From: Aegilops tauschii subsp. strangulata
Taxonomy: Eukaryota > Streptophyta > Magnoliopsida > Poales > Poaceae
Direction of reading: 5' to 3'
DNA: 64,000 nt
NCBI RefSeq assembly: GCF_002575655.3
Contig: NC_053038.3
Location: 148,630,885 to 148,694,884 of the forward strand
The position numbers were made by a program, and so were the translations under genes. Numbering within the stretch: the stretch's first letter is position 1; every line of letters begins with the position of its first letter. A model generated the notes under the pieces. That model searched no databases. It was not told the origin of the DNA and saw nothing but the letters and a program-made list of their open reading frames with translations. Below are positions 45,317 through 56,916 of this stretch, one piece after another.

Positions 45317-45399
45317 ACTGGTTTGCCCGAGTGGTTAAGGGGGAAGACTTAAGATCTTCTGCACTATAAGTGCGCGTGGGTTCTAACCCACAGCCAGCA
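45317..45399 (+). tRNA. tRNA-Leu(UAA)-like pseudogene
   Basis: The D-arm (TTTGCCCGAGTGGTTAAGG), anticodon stem-loop with TAA (GAAGACTTAAGATCTTC), long variable arm, T-arm (GTGGGTTCTAACCCAC) and acceptor 3' strand (AGCCAGC) of a nuclear class-II tRNA-Leu are all recognisable. Against the usual sequence, position 1 is A (no pair with the 3' C), the T-loop has T for G, one C of the T-stem is missing, and the variable arm is longer. It is therefore probably inactive. It lies 210 bp upstream of the FBL4 ATG on the opposite strand. Confidence 0.85.
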
Positions 45400-45470
45400 G
45401 CCTTATTTTCTCTAATATAGTAAATACTAGACAATGAAGGCGCAACACGGGCCTGTCCATTGTAAAAATT

Positions 45471-47389
45471 ATAATAGAAATATGTGAATGATATTTGGGA
45501 ATTTCAAATGATTTATATATTTTGAATGGTTCATAATAGAAATATGTGAATGATATTGGGAATTTCAAATGATTTGTATATTTTGAATGGTTCATGTTAC
45601 AGTGCCTTACGTCCACAGCCATAGAGAGAGATTATCTGGTTTTTTATAGAAGAAATATTATTTAATTAAACCACACTCTGCTTGAATATGCGACTTCAAG
45701 TTCAGTTCTAAACACAAATATATCACCGATAAATAGATAGCCTCCAGTTCTGAAGTAGTAAAATACCAATGTTTTTGTGTGTAATTGCGTTTGAACACCA
45801 ATGGAATGTATATATAGAAACGCAAACCTTCCTCCTGATAGGACATATGTGAAAATTCAAGGTCTTAATTAGGTTGACGTTCAGTTGAGCTAACACTAAC
45901 ACTACATACACATTTCACATTGCCAATATTTCTACCATCAGCACGTGCTTTACCGGTACCATTGTTCTGAACCAAGGGTATATGCTTTAGTTTTAATGAA
46001 TGGGATGATGTCTTTGAATATGACTCGTTGCAACTAATCCAAATAGAATCAGAAATTCAGAATTAAGAAAAAACAGCTAGTAATATGCTCAAGTCAAGCA
46101 GCAATACATGATACACGGGTAGATGAGAATGATGTATATCCCATAATGATTATAATAGAAATATGTGAATGATATTTGGGAATTTCAAATGATTTATATA
46201 TTTTGAATGGTTCATGTTACAGTGCCTTACGTCCACAACCATAGAGAGAGATTATCTGGTTTTTTATAGAAGAAATATTATTTAATTAAACCACACTCTG
46301 CTTGAATATGCGACTTCAAGTTCAGTTCTAAACACAAATATATCACCGATAAATAGATAGCCTCCAGTTCTGAAGTAGTAAAATACCAATGTTTTTGTGT
46401 GTAATTGCGTTTGAACACCAATGGAATGTATATATAGAAACGCAAACCTTCCTCCTGATAGGACATATGTGAAAATTCAAGGTCTTAATTAGGTTGACGT
46501 TCAGTTGAGCTAACACTAACACTACATACACATTTCACATTGCCAATATTTCTACCATCAGCACGTGCTTTACCGGTACCATTGTTCTGAACCAAGGGTA
46601 TATGCTTTAGTTTTAATGAATGGGATGATGTCTTTGAATATGACTCGTTGCAACTAATCCAAATAGAATCAGAAATTCAGAATTAAGAAAAAACAGCTAG
46701 TAATATGCTCAAGTCAAGCAGCAATACATGATACACGGGTAGATGAGAATGATGTATATCCCATAATGATTATAATAGAAATATGTGAATGATATTTGGG
46801 AATTTCAAATGATTTATATATTTTGAATGGTTCATGTTACAGTGCCTTACGTCCACAACCATAGAGAGAGATTTTCTGATTTTTTATAGAAGAAATATTA
46901 TTTAACTAAACCACACTCTGCTTGAATATGCGACTTCAAGTTCAGTTCTAACACAAATATATCACCGATAAATAGATAGCCTCCAGTTCTGAAGCAGTAA
47001 AATACCAATGTTTTTGTGTGTAATTGTGTTTGAACACCAATGGGATGAATATATAGAAATGCAAACCTTCCTCCCGATAGGACATATGTGAACATTCAAG
47101 GTCTTAATTAGGTTGACGTTCAGTTGAGCTAACACTAACACTACATACACATTTCACATTGCCAATATTTCTACCATCAGCACGTGCTTTACTGGTACCA
47201 TTGTTCTGAACCAAGGGTATATGCTTTAGTTCTAATGAATGGGATGATGTCTTTGAATATGACTCGTTGCAACTAATCCAAATAGAATCAGAAATTCAGA
47301 ATTAAGAAAAAACAACTAGTAATATGCTCAGGTCAAGCAGCAATACATGATACACGGGTAGATGAGAATGATGTATATCCCATAATGAC
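45471..47389. repeat. 620-bp tandem repeat, three copies
   Basis: Units start at about 45471, 46152 and 46772 (ATAATAGAAATATGTGAATG). Copies 2 and 3 are exactly 620 bp apart. Copy 1 has an extra internal 61-bp duplication near its start. Copies 1 and 2 are almost identical, while copy 3 carries scattered substitutions and a one-base deletion. The array ends at CCCATAATGA (47389). It lies upstream of FBL4, within 0.4-2.3 kb of its ATG. Confidence 0.95.
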
Positions 47390-48174
47390 CCGTGAGAATC
47401 AGTCAACAAAATACATTCACCCAATCAAAGAGAAGATTGTAATTTGTACCATGCTCACGGTGTAGTGACCGTCTTCATGTCTGACTCAAGTTCAGAGGAA
47501 GTAGAAGGAAAAGGGGGAGAATGGATGTTTCTCCTTCCCGCTAGAAATATCGGTTGCAAGAATTGGATCCGAGTCATAGATGGAGGTGCTAATAGCCAGA
47601 AGGGTTCCTGCGGCATCTACACACCGTCTCTTCTTCACTGCTTCTTTTTCTTCCCCATCAGCGAGCACCCTAGCATCAAAGGAAGCTACCGCAAAACCAT
47701 GAGCCTCTGCTTCCTGCCGCTGGGAGGGTCAATGTTGTGCGAACAGTGATGGAGGATCGGAGGACGTAGAGGATGTTGTGGTCTGCTGCTCAAGGATGGC
47801 GTACGACAGTCAGGCATAGGTTTTAGGGAGGGTGTGCGGCGCTGTGAGGAGGCCACCGCCGCCGCTGCCATCCATCACCTAGAGAGGCATGCGACCCTCG
47901 CGTGCTCCCCTGCCCCACGCGGACATCGACCGTCCATTCACGATCGAAGGCTACAACTCCTCACTGAATTAGAGGGCCTCCAGGTCGTTCTTCGGAGCAG
48001 CAGCCCGTTTAGTGTTGGGTCGGCCGAGACGTTTGTGGCGGAGAGGTAAAAAGGCTGCGGGGCATGCGCAGTGAAACGACGGGGCGATCCACAACGTTGA
48101 ATGAGCTAATCCAACGGTTTACAATGCCAAATCACCGTGGAAGGGCCTAGGTGGTTGCGCTTTACTGTTTAGCA
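47390..48174 (-). other. Unidentified open stretch (minus 47733-47488)
   Basis: Between in-frame stops, the minus strand reads AEAHGFAVASFDARVLADGE, KKRRCVDAAGTLLAISTSIY and DSDPILATDISSGKEKHPF (with short gaps between), ending at TGA near 47488. It has no ATG but could be a terminal exon (CCCAG acceptor near 47723). Composition is protein-like, but I do not recognise it. The rest of the interval shows nothing. Confidence 0.35.
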
Positions 48175-48857
48175 ATTGTGGAATGGTTTTTAACAAACAA
48201 GAATCCCTAATCTCCGATCTGGCAAGAACATGTGGCCTGTGCCCATCCTTTTTAATGGCAGAATAATCAAAATGTCTATGAAAGACATGGAATAATGGAA
48301 AGGAAACCATAACATGTGGCCCGTGCTCATCCTTTTCGTATAACAGAATAATCAAAATGTCTATAAAGACATGGAATGATGGAAAGGAAACCAAGCATAA
48401 CTGGAAGATAAACTATAGAGAAATATAAAATATAGTGAAATAAGTTATTTCACAGAAGTTTACCTTTTCCTTTTCAAATAAGAGGTGCACCAATCAGTAG
48501 AGAAGTAATTATTTTCTCTAAATATTGTGGAATGGTTTTTAACAAACAAGAATCCTTAATCCCCGATCTGGCAAGAACATGTGGCCCGTGCCCATCCTTT
48601 TTTATGACAGAATAATCAAAATGTCTATAAAAACATGGAATGATGGAAAGGAAACCATAACATGTGGCTCGTGCCCATCCTTTTTTATGACAGAATAATC
48701 AAAATGTCTATAAAGACATAGAATGATGGGAAGGAAACCAAGCATAACTGAAAGATAAACTATAGAGAAATATAAAGTATAGTGAAATAAGGTATTTCAC
48801 AGAAGTTTACCTTTTCATTTTCAAACAAGAGGTACACCAATCAGTAGAGAAGTAATA
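48175..48857. repeat. Two-level tandem repeat: 349-bp unit x2, each with an inner ~85-bp repeat x2
   Basis: Unit starts ATTGTGGAATGGTTTTTAAC at 48175 and 48524. Inside each unit the block ACATGTGG..CCCATCCTTTT..GGAAAGGAAACCA occurs twice in tandem. The inner doubling predates the outer one because both units carry it. Confidence 0.9.
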
Positions 48858-49440
48858 ACCAAAACAACATTACTAAGCTGGTAGGTCTATTTAGTTTCTT
48901 ACAATGGGGCACAAGTAGGATAAAACTAACATGGAGCAAGACAGTTCTAGTTTCACCTTCATGAACATCTGTACAAATAGTAGATACATCATTTGATCAG
49001 ATTGGAGACGAATTATGTGTTTGGCAAGAGATACAAGAAAATTATGCTTGTGTTTTGCATATGGAAAATGGATTTACCCTCCAAAACTACCTGGTGCATA
49101 TACAACAACAATTATAGCCAACTGCAGTAGCATGTCATGAGTTATTGCGAAGACATAAGCATGGAAACTAAGCAACTGTATGAAGGTATACTTGGTTATT
49201 GGATAAGATATGGCATTCCACTTGAACTAATCTGACCAGCAACCATTGGGGATCATCAGATGAAGAATTTCTCAACCAAAATCTAAAAAACAGCCTCGAG
49301 GAACTCGTTGAACCAATACACCAGGACCAGTCTTGTGCTCCTGGGAGAAAGAATCTGTAACTAATTAAGAGCGTAAAATACATCAGCAGGAGCCCAAAAT
49401 AAGTACAAACATTAAGTGGGGAAGAAAATCTACAGTAATC
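48858..49440. other. Intergenic, no gene seen
   Basis: AT-rich. A possible short minus-strand exon after TTCTCCCAG near 49348 was not supported by neighbours. Confidence 0.4.
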
Positions 49441-51442
49441 TAAGTACAAAACATTTTCCGGTTAGGCAACCGGGGCACCAATGCCCGTCGTCGCCACGAG
49501 AACGTGAGTGAGGGGGCGGCACCGGCCCCGACACACAGATCTGGTAACATGGAAGTCGGGATCCCATGACATACTGGCATAGGGATAATCAATGGACGTG
49601 GCGATGTGTTGGGGAACGTAGTAATTTCAAAAAAATTCCTACGCACACACAAGATCATGGTGATGCATAGCAACGAGAGGGGAGAGTGTTGTCCACGTAC
49701 CCTCGTAGACCGACAGCGGAAGCGTTATCACAACGCGGTTGATGTAGTCGTACGTCTTCACGATCCGATCGATCAAGTACCGAACGCACGGCACCTCCGA
49801 GTTCTACACACGTACAGCTCGACGACGTCCCTCGAACTCCGATCCAGCCGAGTGTTGAGGGAGAGTTTCATCAGCACGACGGTGTGGTGACGATGATGAT
49901 GTTCCACCGACGCAGGGCTTCGCCTAAGCTCCGCAACGGTATTATCGAGGTGTAATATGGTGGAGGGGGGCACCGCACACGGCTAAAATATCGTATATCC
50001 AGTGCGTCTCTGGGGTGCCCCCCTGCCCCCGTATATAAAGGAGCAAGGGGAAGAGGGCCGGCCAAGGGGAGGTGGCGCCCCCAAGGGGGGAGTCCTACTC
50101 CCACCGGGAGTAGGACTCCTCCTTTCCTTGTGGGAGTAGGAGAAGGGAAGGGGGAAGGAGAAAGAAGGAAGGGGGCGCCCCCCCTCCCTAGTCCAATTCG
50201 GACTAGCCCATGGGGAGGGGTGCGGCCACCCTTTGAGGTCTTTCCCTCCTTTCCCGTATGGCCCATTAAGGCCCAATACGAATTCCCGTAACTCTCCGGT
50301 ACTCCGAAAAATACCCGAATCACTCGGAACCTTTCCGAAGTCCGAATATAGTCGTCCAATATATCGATTTTTACGTCTCGGCCATTTCGAGACTCCTCGT
50401 CATGTCCCCGATCTCATCCGGGACTACGAACTCCTTCGGTACATCAAAACTCAATAAAACTGTCATCGTAACGTTAAGCGTGCGGACCCTACGGGTTCGA
50501 GAACTATGTAGACATGACCGAGACACCTCTCCGGTCAATAACCAATAGCGGGACCTGGATGCCCATATTGGCTCCCACATATTCTACGAAGATCTTTATC
50601 GGTCAGACCGCATAACAACATACGTTGTTCCCTTTGTCATCGGTATGTTACTTGCCCGAGATTCGATCGTCGGTATCTCGATACCTAGTTCAATCTCGTT
50701 ACCGGCAAGTCTCTTTACTCGTTCCGTAATACATCATCCCGCAACTAACTCATTAGTCACAATGCTTGCAAGGCTTATAGTGATGTGCATTACCGAGTGG
50801 GCCCAGAGATACCTCTCCGACAATCGGAGTGACAAATCCTAATCTCGAAATACGCCAACCCAACAAGTACCTTTGGAGACACCTGTAGAGCACCTTTATA
50901 ATCACCCATTTACGTTGTGACGTTTGGTAGCACACAAAGTGTTCCTCCGGTAAACATGAGTTGCATAATCTCATAGTCATAGGAACATGTATAAGTCATG
51001 AAGAAAGCAATAGCAACATACTAAACGATCGAGTGCTAAGCTAACGGAATGGGTCAAGTCAATCACGTCATTCTCCTAATGAGGTGATCCCGTTAATCAA
51101 ATGACAACTCATGTCTATGGCTAGGAAACATAACCATCTTTGATTAACGAGCTAGTCAAGTAGAGGCATACTAGTGACACTCTGTTTGTCTATGTATTCA
51201 CACATGTATTATGTTTCCGGTTAATACAATTCTAGCATGAATAATAAACATTTATCATGATATAAGGAAATATATAATACTTTATTATTGCCTCTAGGGC
51301 ATATTTCCTTCACGATGGTGGGTGCAACAGCAAGCAATGGGATTGCGTTGGGTATGGTGTCGATCGCCACAGGCACGCGAAATGGAGAGGGCGGACGCGG
51401 TCTCGCTGATTGGCGGCCGAAGCCCGAAGGTGTAGCGACGGC
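49441..51442 (-). other. Open reading stretch interrupted by the solo LTR
   Basis: If the LTR and one CGATG are removed, the minus strand is open from 51442 through 51313 and on from 49606 to TAA near 49461 (about 85 codons). It includes PSPFRVPVAIDTIPNAIPLL then AVAPTIATSIDYPYASMSWD. The gene or element is unknown and its right side is cut by the Gypsy LTR at 51443. Confidence 0.35.
49607..51312 (-). mobile_element. Solo LTR, BARE-1/Angela/WIS-type Copia, second copy
   Basis: 1706 bp, inverse orientation to the copy at 8671-10381 and closely similar along its length. Minus-strand start TGAAGGAAATATGCCCTAG, end GTTCCCCAACA. Perfect 5-bp target duplication CGATG (49602-49606 and 51313-51317). 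No internal region. Confidence 0.92.
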
Positions 51443-52939
51443 TGATACGTCCATTTGGCATCATGTTTACCTACTGTTATTTACTATGTTTTTATGCATA
51501 ATAATGCTTTTTGGAGTAATTCTAATGCCTTTTCTCTCATATTATGCAAGGTTTACACAAAGAGGGAGAACACTGGCAGCTGGAATTCTTGACCTGGAAA
51601 AGCTACGTCAGAGTTACCTATTCTGCACATCTCCAAATGAGCTGAGACTTTACGGAGAATTATTTTGGAATAAAAAAAATACTGGAGCAAATAACTACCA
51701 GAGGAGGCTCACCAGGTGGGCATAACCCACCTGGGCACGCCCTGGTGGGTTGTGCCCTCCTTGGCCCACCTCTGGTGCCCCTCTTCTGGTATATAAGTCA
51801 TTTTGGCCTAGAAAAAATAAGGGGAGGACTTTCGGGACGAAGCGCCGCCGTCTCGAGGCGGAACTTGGGCAGGAGCACTTTTGCCCTCCGGCAGAGTGAT
51901 TCCGCCAGGGGAAATTCCCTCCCAGAGGGGGAAATCATCGTCATCATCATCACCAACAACTATCCCATCTTGGGGAGGGCAATCTTCATCAACATCTTCA
52001 ACAGCATCATCTCCTCTCAAACCCTAGTTCATCTCTTGTGTTCAATCTTTGTACCGGAACCTCAGATTGGTACCTATGGGTGACTAGTAGTGTTGATTAC
52101 ATCTTGTAGTTGATTACTATATGGTTTATTTGGTGGAAGATTATAGGTTCAGATCCATTATGCTATTTAATACCCCTTTGATCTTGAGCATGATTACTAT
52201 TTGTGAGTAGTTACTTTTGTTCTTGAGGTCACGGGAGAAATCTTGTTGCAAGTAATCATGTGAACTTGATATGTGTTCGATATTTTGATGATATGTATGT
52301 TGTGATTCCCTTAGTGGTGTCATGTGAACGTCGACTACATAACACTTCACCATATCTGGGCCTAAGGGATGCATTGTGGAATAGTTATTAGATGATGGGT
52401 TGCTACAGTGACAGAAGCCTAAACCCAAGTTTATGCGCTACTTCGTAAGTGACCGATTTGGATCCAAAAGTTTAATGCTATGGTTAGATTTTATCTTAAT
52501 ACTTTTCTCGTAGTTGCAGATGCTTGCGAGGGGGTTAATTATAAGTAGGGGGTTTGTTCTAGTAAGAACAACACCTAGGCACCGATCCACCCACATATCA
52601 AATTATCAAAGTAGCGAACACAAATCGACTCAACATGATGAAAGTGACTAGATGAAATTCCCGTGTACCCTCAAGAATGCTTTGCCTATATAAGAAACCA
52701 TGTTGGCCTGTCTTTTGCCACAAAAGGATTGGGCTACCTTGCTGCATTTTATTTACCGTTACTGTTACTTGCTCGTTACAAATTATCTTGCTACCAAACT
52801 ATCGATTACCGACAATTTCAGTGCTTGCAGAGATTACCTTGCTGAAAACCACTTGTCATTTCCTTCTGCTCCTCGTTGGGTTCGACACTCTTACTTATCG
52901 AAAGGACTATGATTGATCCCCTGTATTTGTGGGTCATCA
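51443..52939 (+). repeat. Gypsy A 5' LTR, 1497 bp
   Basis: Starts TGATACGTCCATTTGGC and ends TTGTGGGTCATCA, 11 bp before the PBS. ATATAAGTCA at about 51790 may be the LTR TATA region. Confidence 0.85.
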
Positions 52940-52950
52940 AGGCTCTTTTT

Positions 52951-52968
52951 TGGCATCGTTGCCGGGGG
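52951..52968 (+). promoter_or_regulatory. Gypsy A primer-binding site (tRNA-Asp)
   Basis: TGGCATCGTTGCCGGGGG, differing by two bases from the perfect site in Gypsy B. It is complementary to the 3' end of plant tRNA-Asp. Confidence 0.85.
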
Positions 52969-53044
52969 TGAAGTGCTCTTGGTAAGTGGAAATTGGGAAG
53001 GAAAAATTATTACTACATGATGAAATTTATTGTCACTTGCTACT

Positions 53045-53228
53045 ATGGAGAACAATCCTTTGAGGGGTTTGTTCGGGGTATCTTCACCTTGACCGAAACC
53101 ACAATTAGTTGCCCCTCAACCTACTGCACCTACTGAAAATATTGGTTATGAAATTCCTTTGGGTATGATAGAACAACTGCTAGCTAATCCTTATGCAGGA
53201 GATGGAACCGAACATCCTGATATGCACT

Positions 53229-53313
<85 letters not shown>

Positions 53314-55064
53314 TGAAATTTGTGGATTGTTTAAGCTTGCAGGTTTACCTGGAGATGAAGCTAAGAAGAAGCTTTTCCCTTTATCTTTGGAGGGAAAAGC
53401 ATTGGCATGGTATAGGCTATGCGATGATATTGGATCTTGGAATTGGAATCGATTGAAATTGGAATTTCACCAAAAAAATTATCATATGCATCTAGTTCAT
53501 CGTGATCGGAGTTACATATATATTTTTTGGCCTCAAGAAGGAGAAAGTATCTCTCTAGCTTGGGGGAGGCTTAAGTCAATGTTATATTCATGCCCCAATC
53601 ACGAGCTCTCGAGAGAAATTATCATTTTATGCTCGGCTTCCTCATGATGATCAATCCATGCTCGATACTTCCTGTGTTGGTTCTTTTATGAAGAAGACTA
53701 TTGAATTCAGGTGGGATCTTTCAGAAAGAATTAAACGCAACTCTGAATATTGGGAACTCGACGAAGGTAAAGAGTCAGGTATTAAGCTTGAATTTGATTG
53801 TGTTAAATCTTTTATGAATACCGATGCTTTTCACAAGTTTAGCACTAAATATGGACTTGACTTTGAGATAGTAGCCTCTTTCTGTGAATCATTTTCTACT
53901 CATGTTGATCTCCCTAAGGAGAAGTGGTTTAAATATCATCCACCTATTAAAGAAGAAATTAAAGAACCGATAATGGTTAAATATGAAACTATCATTTACA
54001 ATGTTGATCCAGTAGTTCCTACTGCTTATATTGAAAAACCACATTTCCCTGTTAGGATAAAGGAACATGCTAAGGCTTCAACCATGGTCAATAAAAGTAA
54101 TATTAGAGCACCTAAACCTGCTGAACAAATCAAAGTAGAACCTAGTGTTGCTATGGTTAAAGATCTCTTGGTAGAAAATATCGATGGGCATGTTATTTAC
54201 TTCTGTGATGAAGCTACTAGAATTGCTAAACCTGATGATAAAGATAGACATAGAGTTGTTGTTGGCATGCATGTTGTCTCATTCAAAATAGGAGATCATT
54301 GTTACCATGGTTTATGTGGTGTGGGTGCTAGCGTGAGTGCTATTCCTTTTACCTTATACCAAGAAATTATGAATGATACAACACCCGCTGAAATAGAAGA
54401 CAAATATGTTAATATTAAACTTGCTAATAGAGACACCATCACACCACTTGGGATTGTTAGATATGTTGAAGTTTGTGTGGGAAAATAAAATATCAAACTG
54501 ATTTTCTTATTCTTGGTTCCCCACAAGATGACTTTTGTCCCATTATCTTTGATAGACCTTTCTTGAACACCGTTAATGCTAAAATAGATTGTGACAAACA
54601 AACCATCGGTGTTAGTTTTAGTGATGACTCTCATGAGTTTAATTTTTCTAAGTTTAGTAGAAAACATCATAAGAAAGAATTACCTAGTAAGGATGAAATA
54701 ATTGGTCTTGCTTCTATTGTCGTGCCTCCTACTGATCCATTAGAACAATATTTGCTAGACCACGAAAATGATATGCATATGCATGAAAGAAATGAAATAG
54801 ATAAAATATTCTTTGAACAACGACCTCTGCTTAAACACAATTTGCCCATTGATACTATAGGAGGTCCTCCTCCACCTAAGGGTGATCATGTGTTCGAATT
54901 AAAACAATTGCCAAACACTTTGAAATATGCTTATCTTGATGAGAAAAAGATATATCCTATTATTATTAGTGCTAACCTGTCAAAACATGAAGAAGAAAGC
55001 TTATTGAAAATTCTGAAGAAGCACCGAGCTGCTATTGGGTATACTCTTGATGATCTTAAGGGCA
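53045..55064 (+). pseudogene. Gypsy A gag-protease-RT polyprotein, broken
   Basis: ATG 53045 (MENNPLRGLF) meets TGA after about 15 codons. Gag continues with LFPLSLEGKALAWYRLCDDI and GESISLAWGRLKSMLYSCPN; frame breaks occur near 53640 and 54480. An (AT)40 run (53231-53310) is inserted in gag. The retroviral-type protease site reads CGVGASVSAIP where the family has D before (M/V)GAS, so the catalytic Asp is lost. The linker (LASIVVPPTDPLEQYLL) leads into the RT start (YPIIISANLSKHEEESLLKI then HRAAIGYTLDDLKG), cut at 55064 by Gypsy B. Confidence 0.9.
53231..53310. repeat. (AT)40 microsatellite inside gag
   Basis: 80 bp of perfect AT, read in gag as alternating Ile-Tyr. Confidence 0.95.
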
Positions 55065-56690
55065 TGATACGTCTCCAACGTATCTATAATTTTTTATTGT
55101 TCCATGCTGTTATATTATCATTCTTGGATGTTTTACAATCATTTTATAGCAACTTTATATCATTTTTTGGGACTAACCTATTGACATAGTGCCCAGTGTC
55201 AGTTGCTATTTTTTGCTTGTTTTTTACTTCGCAGGAAATCAATATCAAACGGAGTCCAAACACCGCGAAACATTTTGGAGAATTTTTATGGACCAGAACA
55301 CCCAGGATGGGCCAGAGAAGTACCAGAGGGGTGCCCCGAGGGGGCACAACCCACCTGGGCGCGCCCTGGTGGGTTGTGCCCACCTTGGTGGCCTCCCGCA
55401 CCACCTCTTCGCCCTATAAATTGTCAAATATTCCAAAAACCCTCGAGGTAACCCTAGATTAGAAGTTCCCCCACCGCAAGCCTCTGTAGCCACGAGAAGC
55501 CGATCTAGACCCCGTTCCGGCACCCTGCCGGTGGGGGAAATCATCACCGATGGCCATCTTCATCATCCCGCGCGGCCACCATGATGAGGAGGGAGTAGTC
55601 CACCCTCAAGGCTGAGGGTTTGTACCAGTAGCTATGTGTTTAATCTCTCTCTCTCTCTCTCTCGTGTTCCTGATGGCACGATCTTGATGTATCAGGGGCT
55701 TTGTTAATATAGTTGGATCATATGATGTTTTCCCCTGTCTATCTTGTTGTGAATTGACTTTTCCCTTTGAGATTTTGTTTTATCGAATTGAATACTTTTA
55801 TGGACTTGAGAACACTTGATGTATGTCTTGCTATGAATACCCGTGGTGACAATGGGGTATCATATTGATTCACTTCATAGGTGTTTTGGCACTCAACTCG
55901 CGGATTACCGAGGTGACATTGGGGTAATCTATGCATAGGGGTTGATGCACGTTCTCGTCTTGTGTTTCTCCGGTATAAATCTTGGGGCACTCTTTGAGGT
56001 TCTTTGTGTTGGATTGAGTATTATGAATCTGAATTTGCTTTGGTGTTATTTTAGTACGAACTCTTGATAGATCAATCGGAAAGAATAACTTAGTGCTATT
56101 TTAGTATGAACTCTTGATAGATCAATCGGAAAAAAGAACTTGGTGTTATTTTAGTACGAACTCTTGGATAGATCGATCAGAAAGAATAGCTACAAACAAT
56201 TTCTTCTTTTGTTTTCTGCTAGATAAGAACTTTGGAGTGATTCTTCATCGCACGTGAGGGATGGTTATATGATCCAATTATATTAGCATTGTTGAGAGAT
56301 TGCACTAGCGAAAGTACGGGCCCTAGGCCTCATTGTCAAGCATTACAATACCATTTGTGCTCCATTTTATCAATTGCTACCTTGCTATTTTTTATTGTTC
56401 CTATTACAAAAATCAATATCTACTATCATTACTATGCTTTTATCACCATCTCTTCGCCGAACTAGTGCACCTATACAAATTACCATTGTATTTGGTGTGT
56501 TGGGGACACAAGAGACTTTTTATTATTTGGTTGCAGGGTTGTTTGAGAGAGACCATCTTCATTCTACACCTCCCACGGATTCATAAACCTTAGGTCATCC
56601 ACTTGAGGGAAAATTGCTACTGTCCTACAAAACTCTACGCTTGGAGGCCCAACGCGAGTCTACAAGAATAAAGTTGCATAGTAGACATCA
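55065..56690 (+). repeat. Gypsy B 5' LTR, 1626 bp
   Basis: Starts TGATACGTCTCCAACGTATC and ends CATAGTAGACATCA. It includes a (TC)n run (about 55646-55663) and a 50-bp direct repeat in three copies at about 56040-56190 (TTTTAGTACGAACTCTTG). Confidence 0.88.
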
Positions 56691-56700
56691 TGCTCTTTTC

Positions 56701-56718
56701 TGGCGCCGTTGCCGGGGA
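56701..56718 (+). promoter_or_regulatory. Gypsy B primer-binding site (tRNA-Asp)
   Basis: TGGCGCCGTTGCCGGGGA, a perfect complement of the plant tRNA-Asp 3' end including CCA, 10 bp after the LTR. Confidence 0.93.
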
Positions 56719-56916
56719 GGTGAGTGCATGAAGGTATATCTTTAGATCTTGCAATTGAATCTTTTAGTTTCTTGTTTTATCACTAGTTTGACTTATAAAA
56801 GAAAACTACAAAAAATGGAATTGAGGTTGCATCATATTATTCATCTTTATAATGTATTTCGTGAAAATGATGGAAAGTAAAATTGTGCTCAACTGATAGA
56901 AGAAGAATTCAATAGA

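Noticed and set aside
44616..45434. Longer FBL4 N-terminus starting upstream of 45107
   Set aside because: The upstream frame runs through the tRNA-like sequence and lacks family similarity. The ATG at 45107 begins the conserved N-terminus.
45658..47095. Three 62-65-codon minus-strand frames at equal spacing, looking like a tandem gene family
   Set aside because: They are the same place in the 620-bp repeat unit. The unit length is not a multiple of three, and there is no promoter, splice or domain evidence.
53159..53330. Ile-Tyr repeat protein
   Set aside because: The alternating residues are the (AT)40 run; the flanks are gag.
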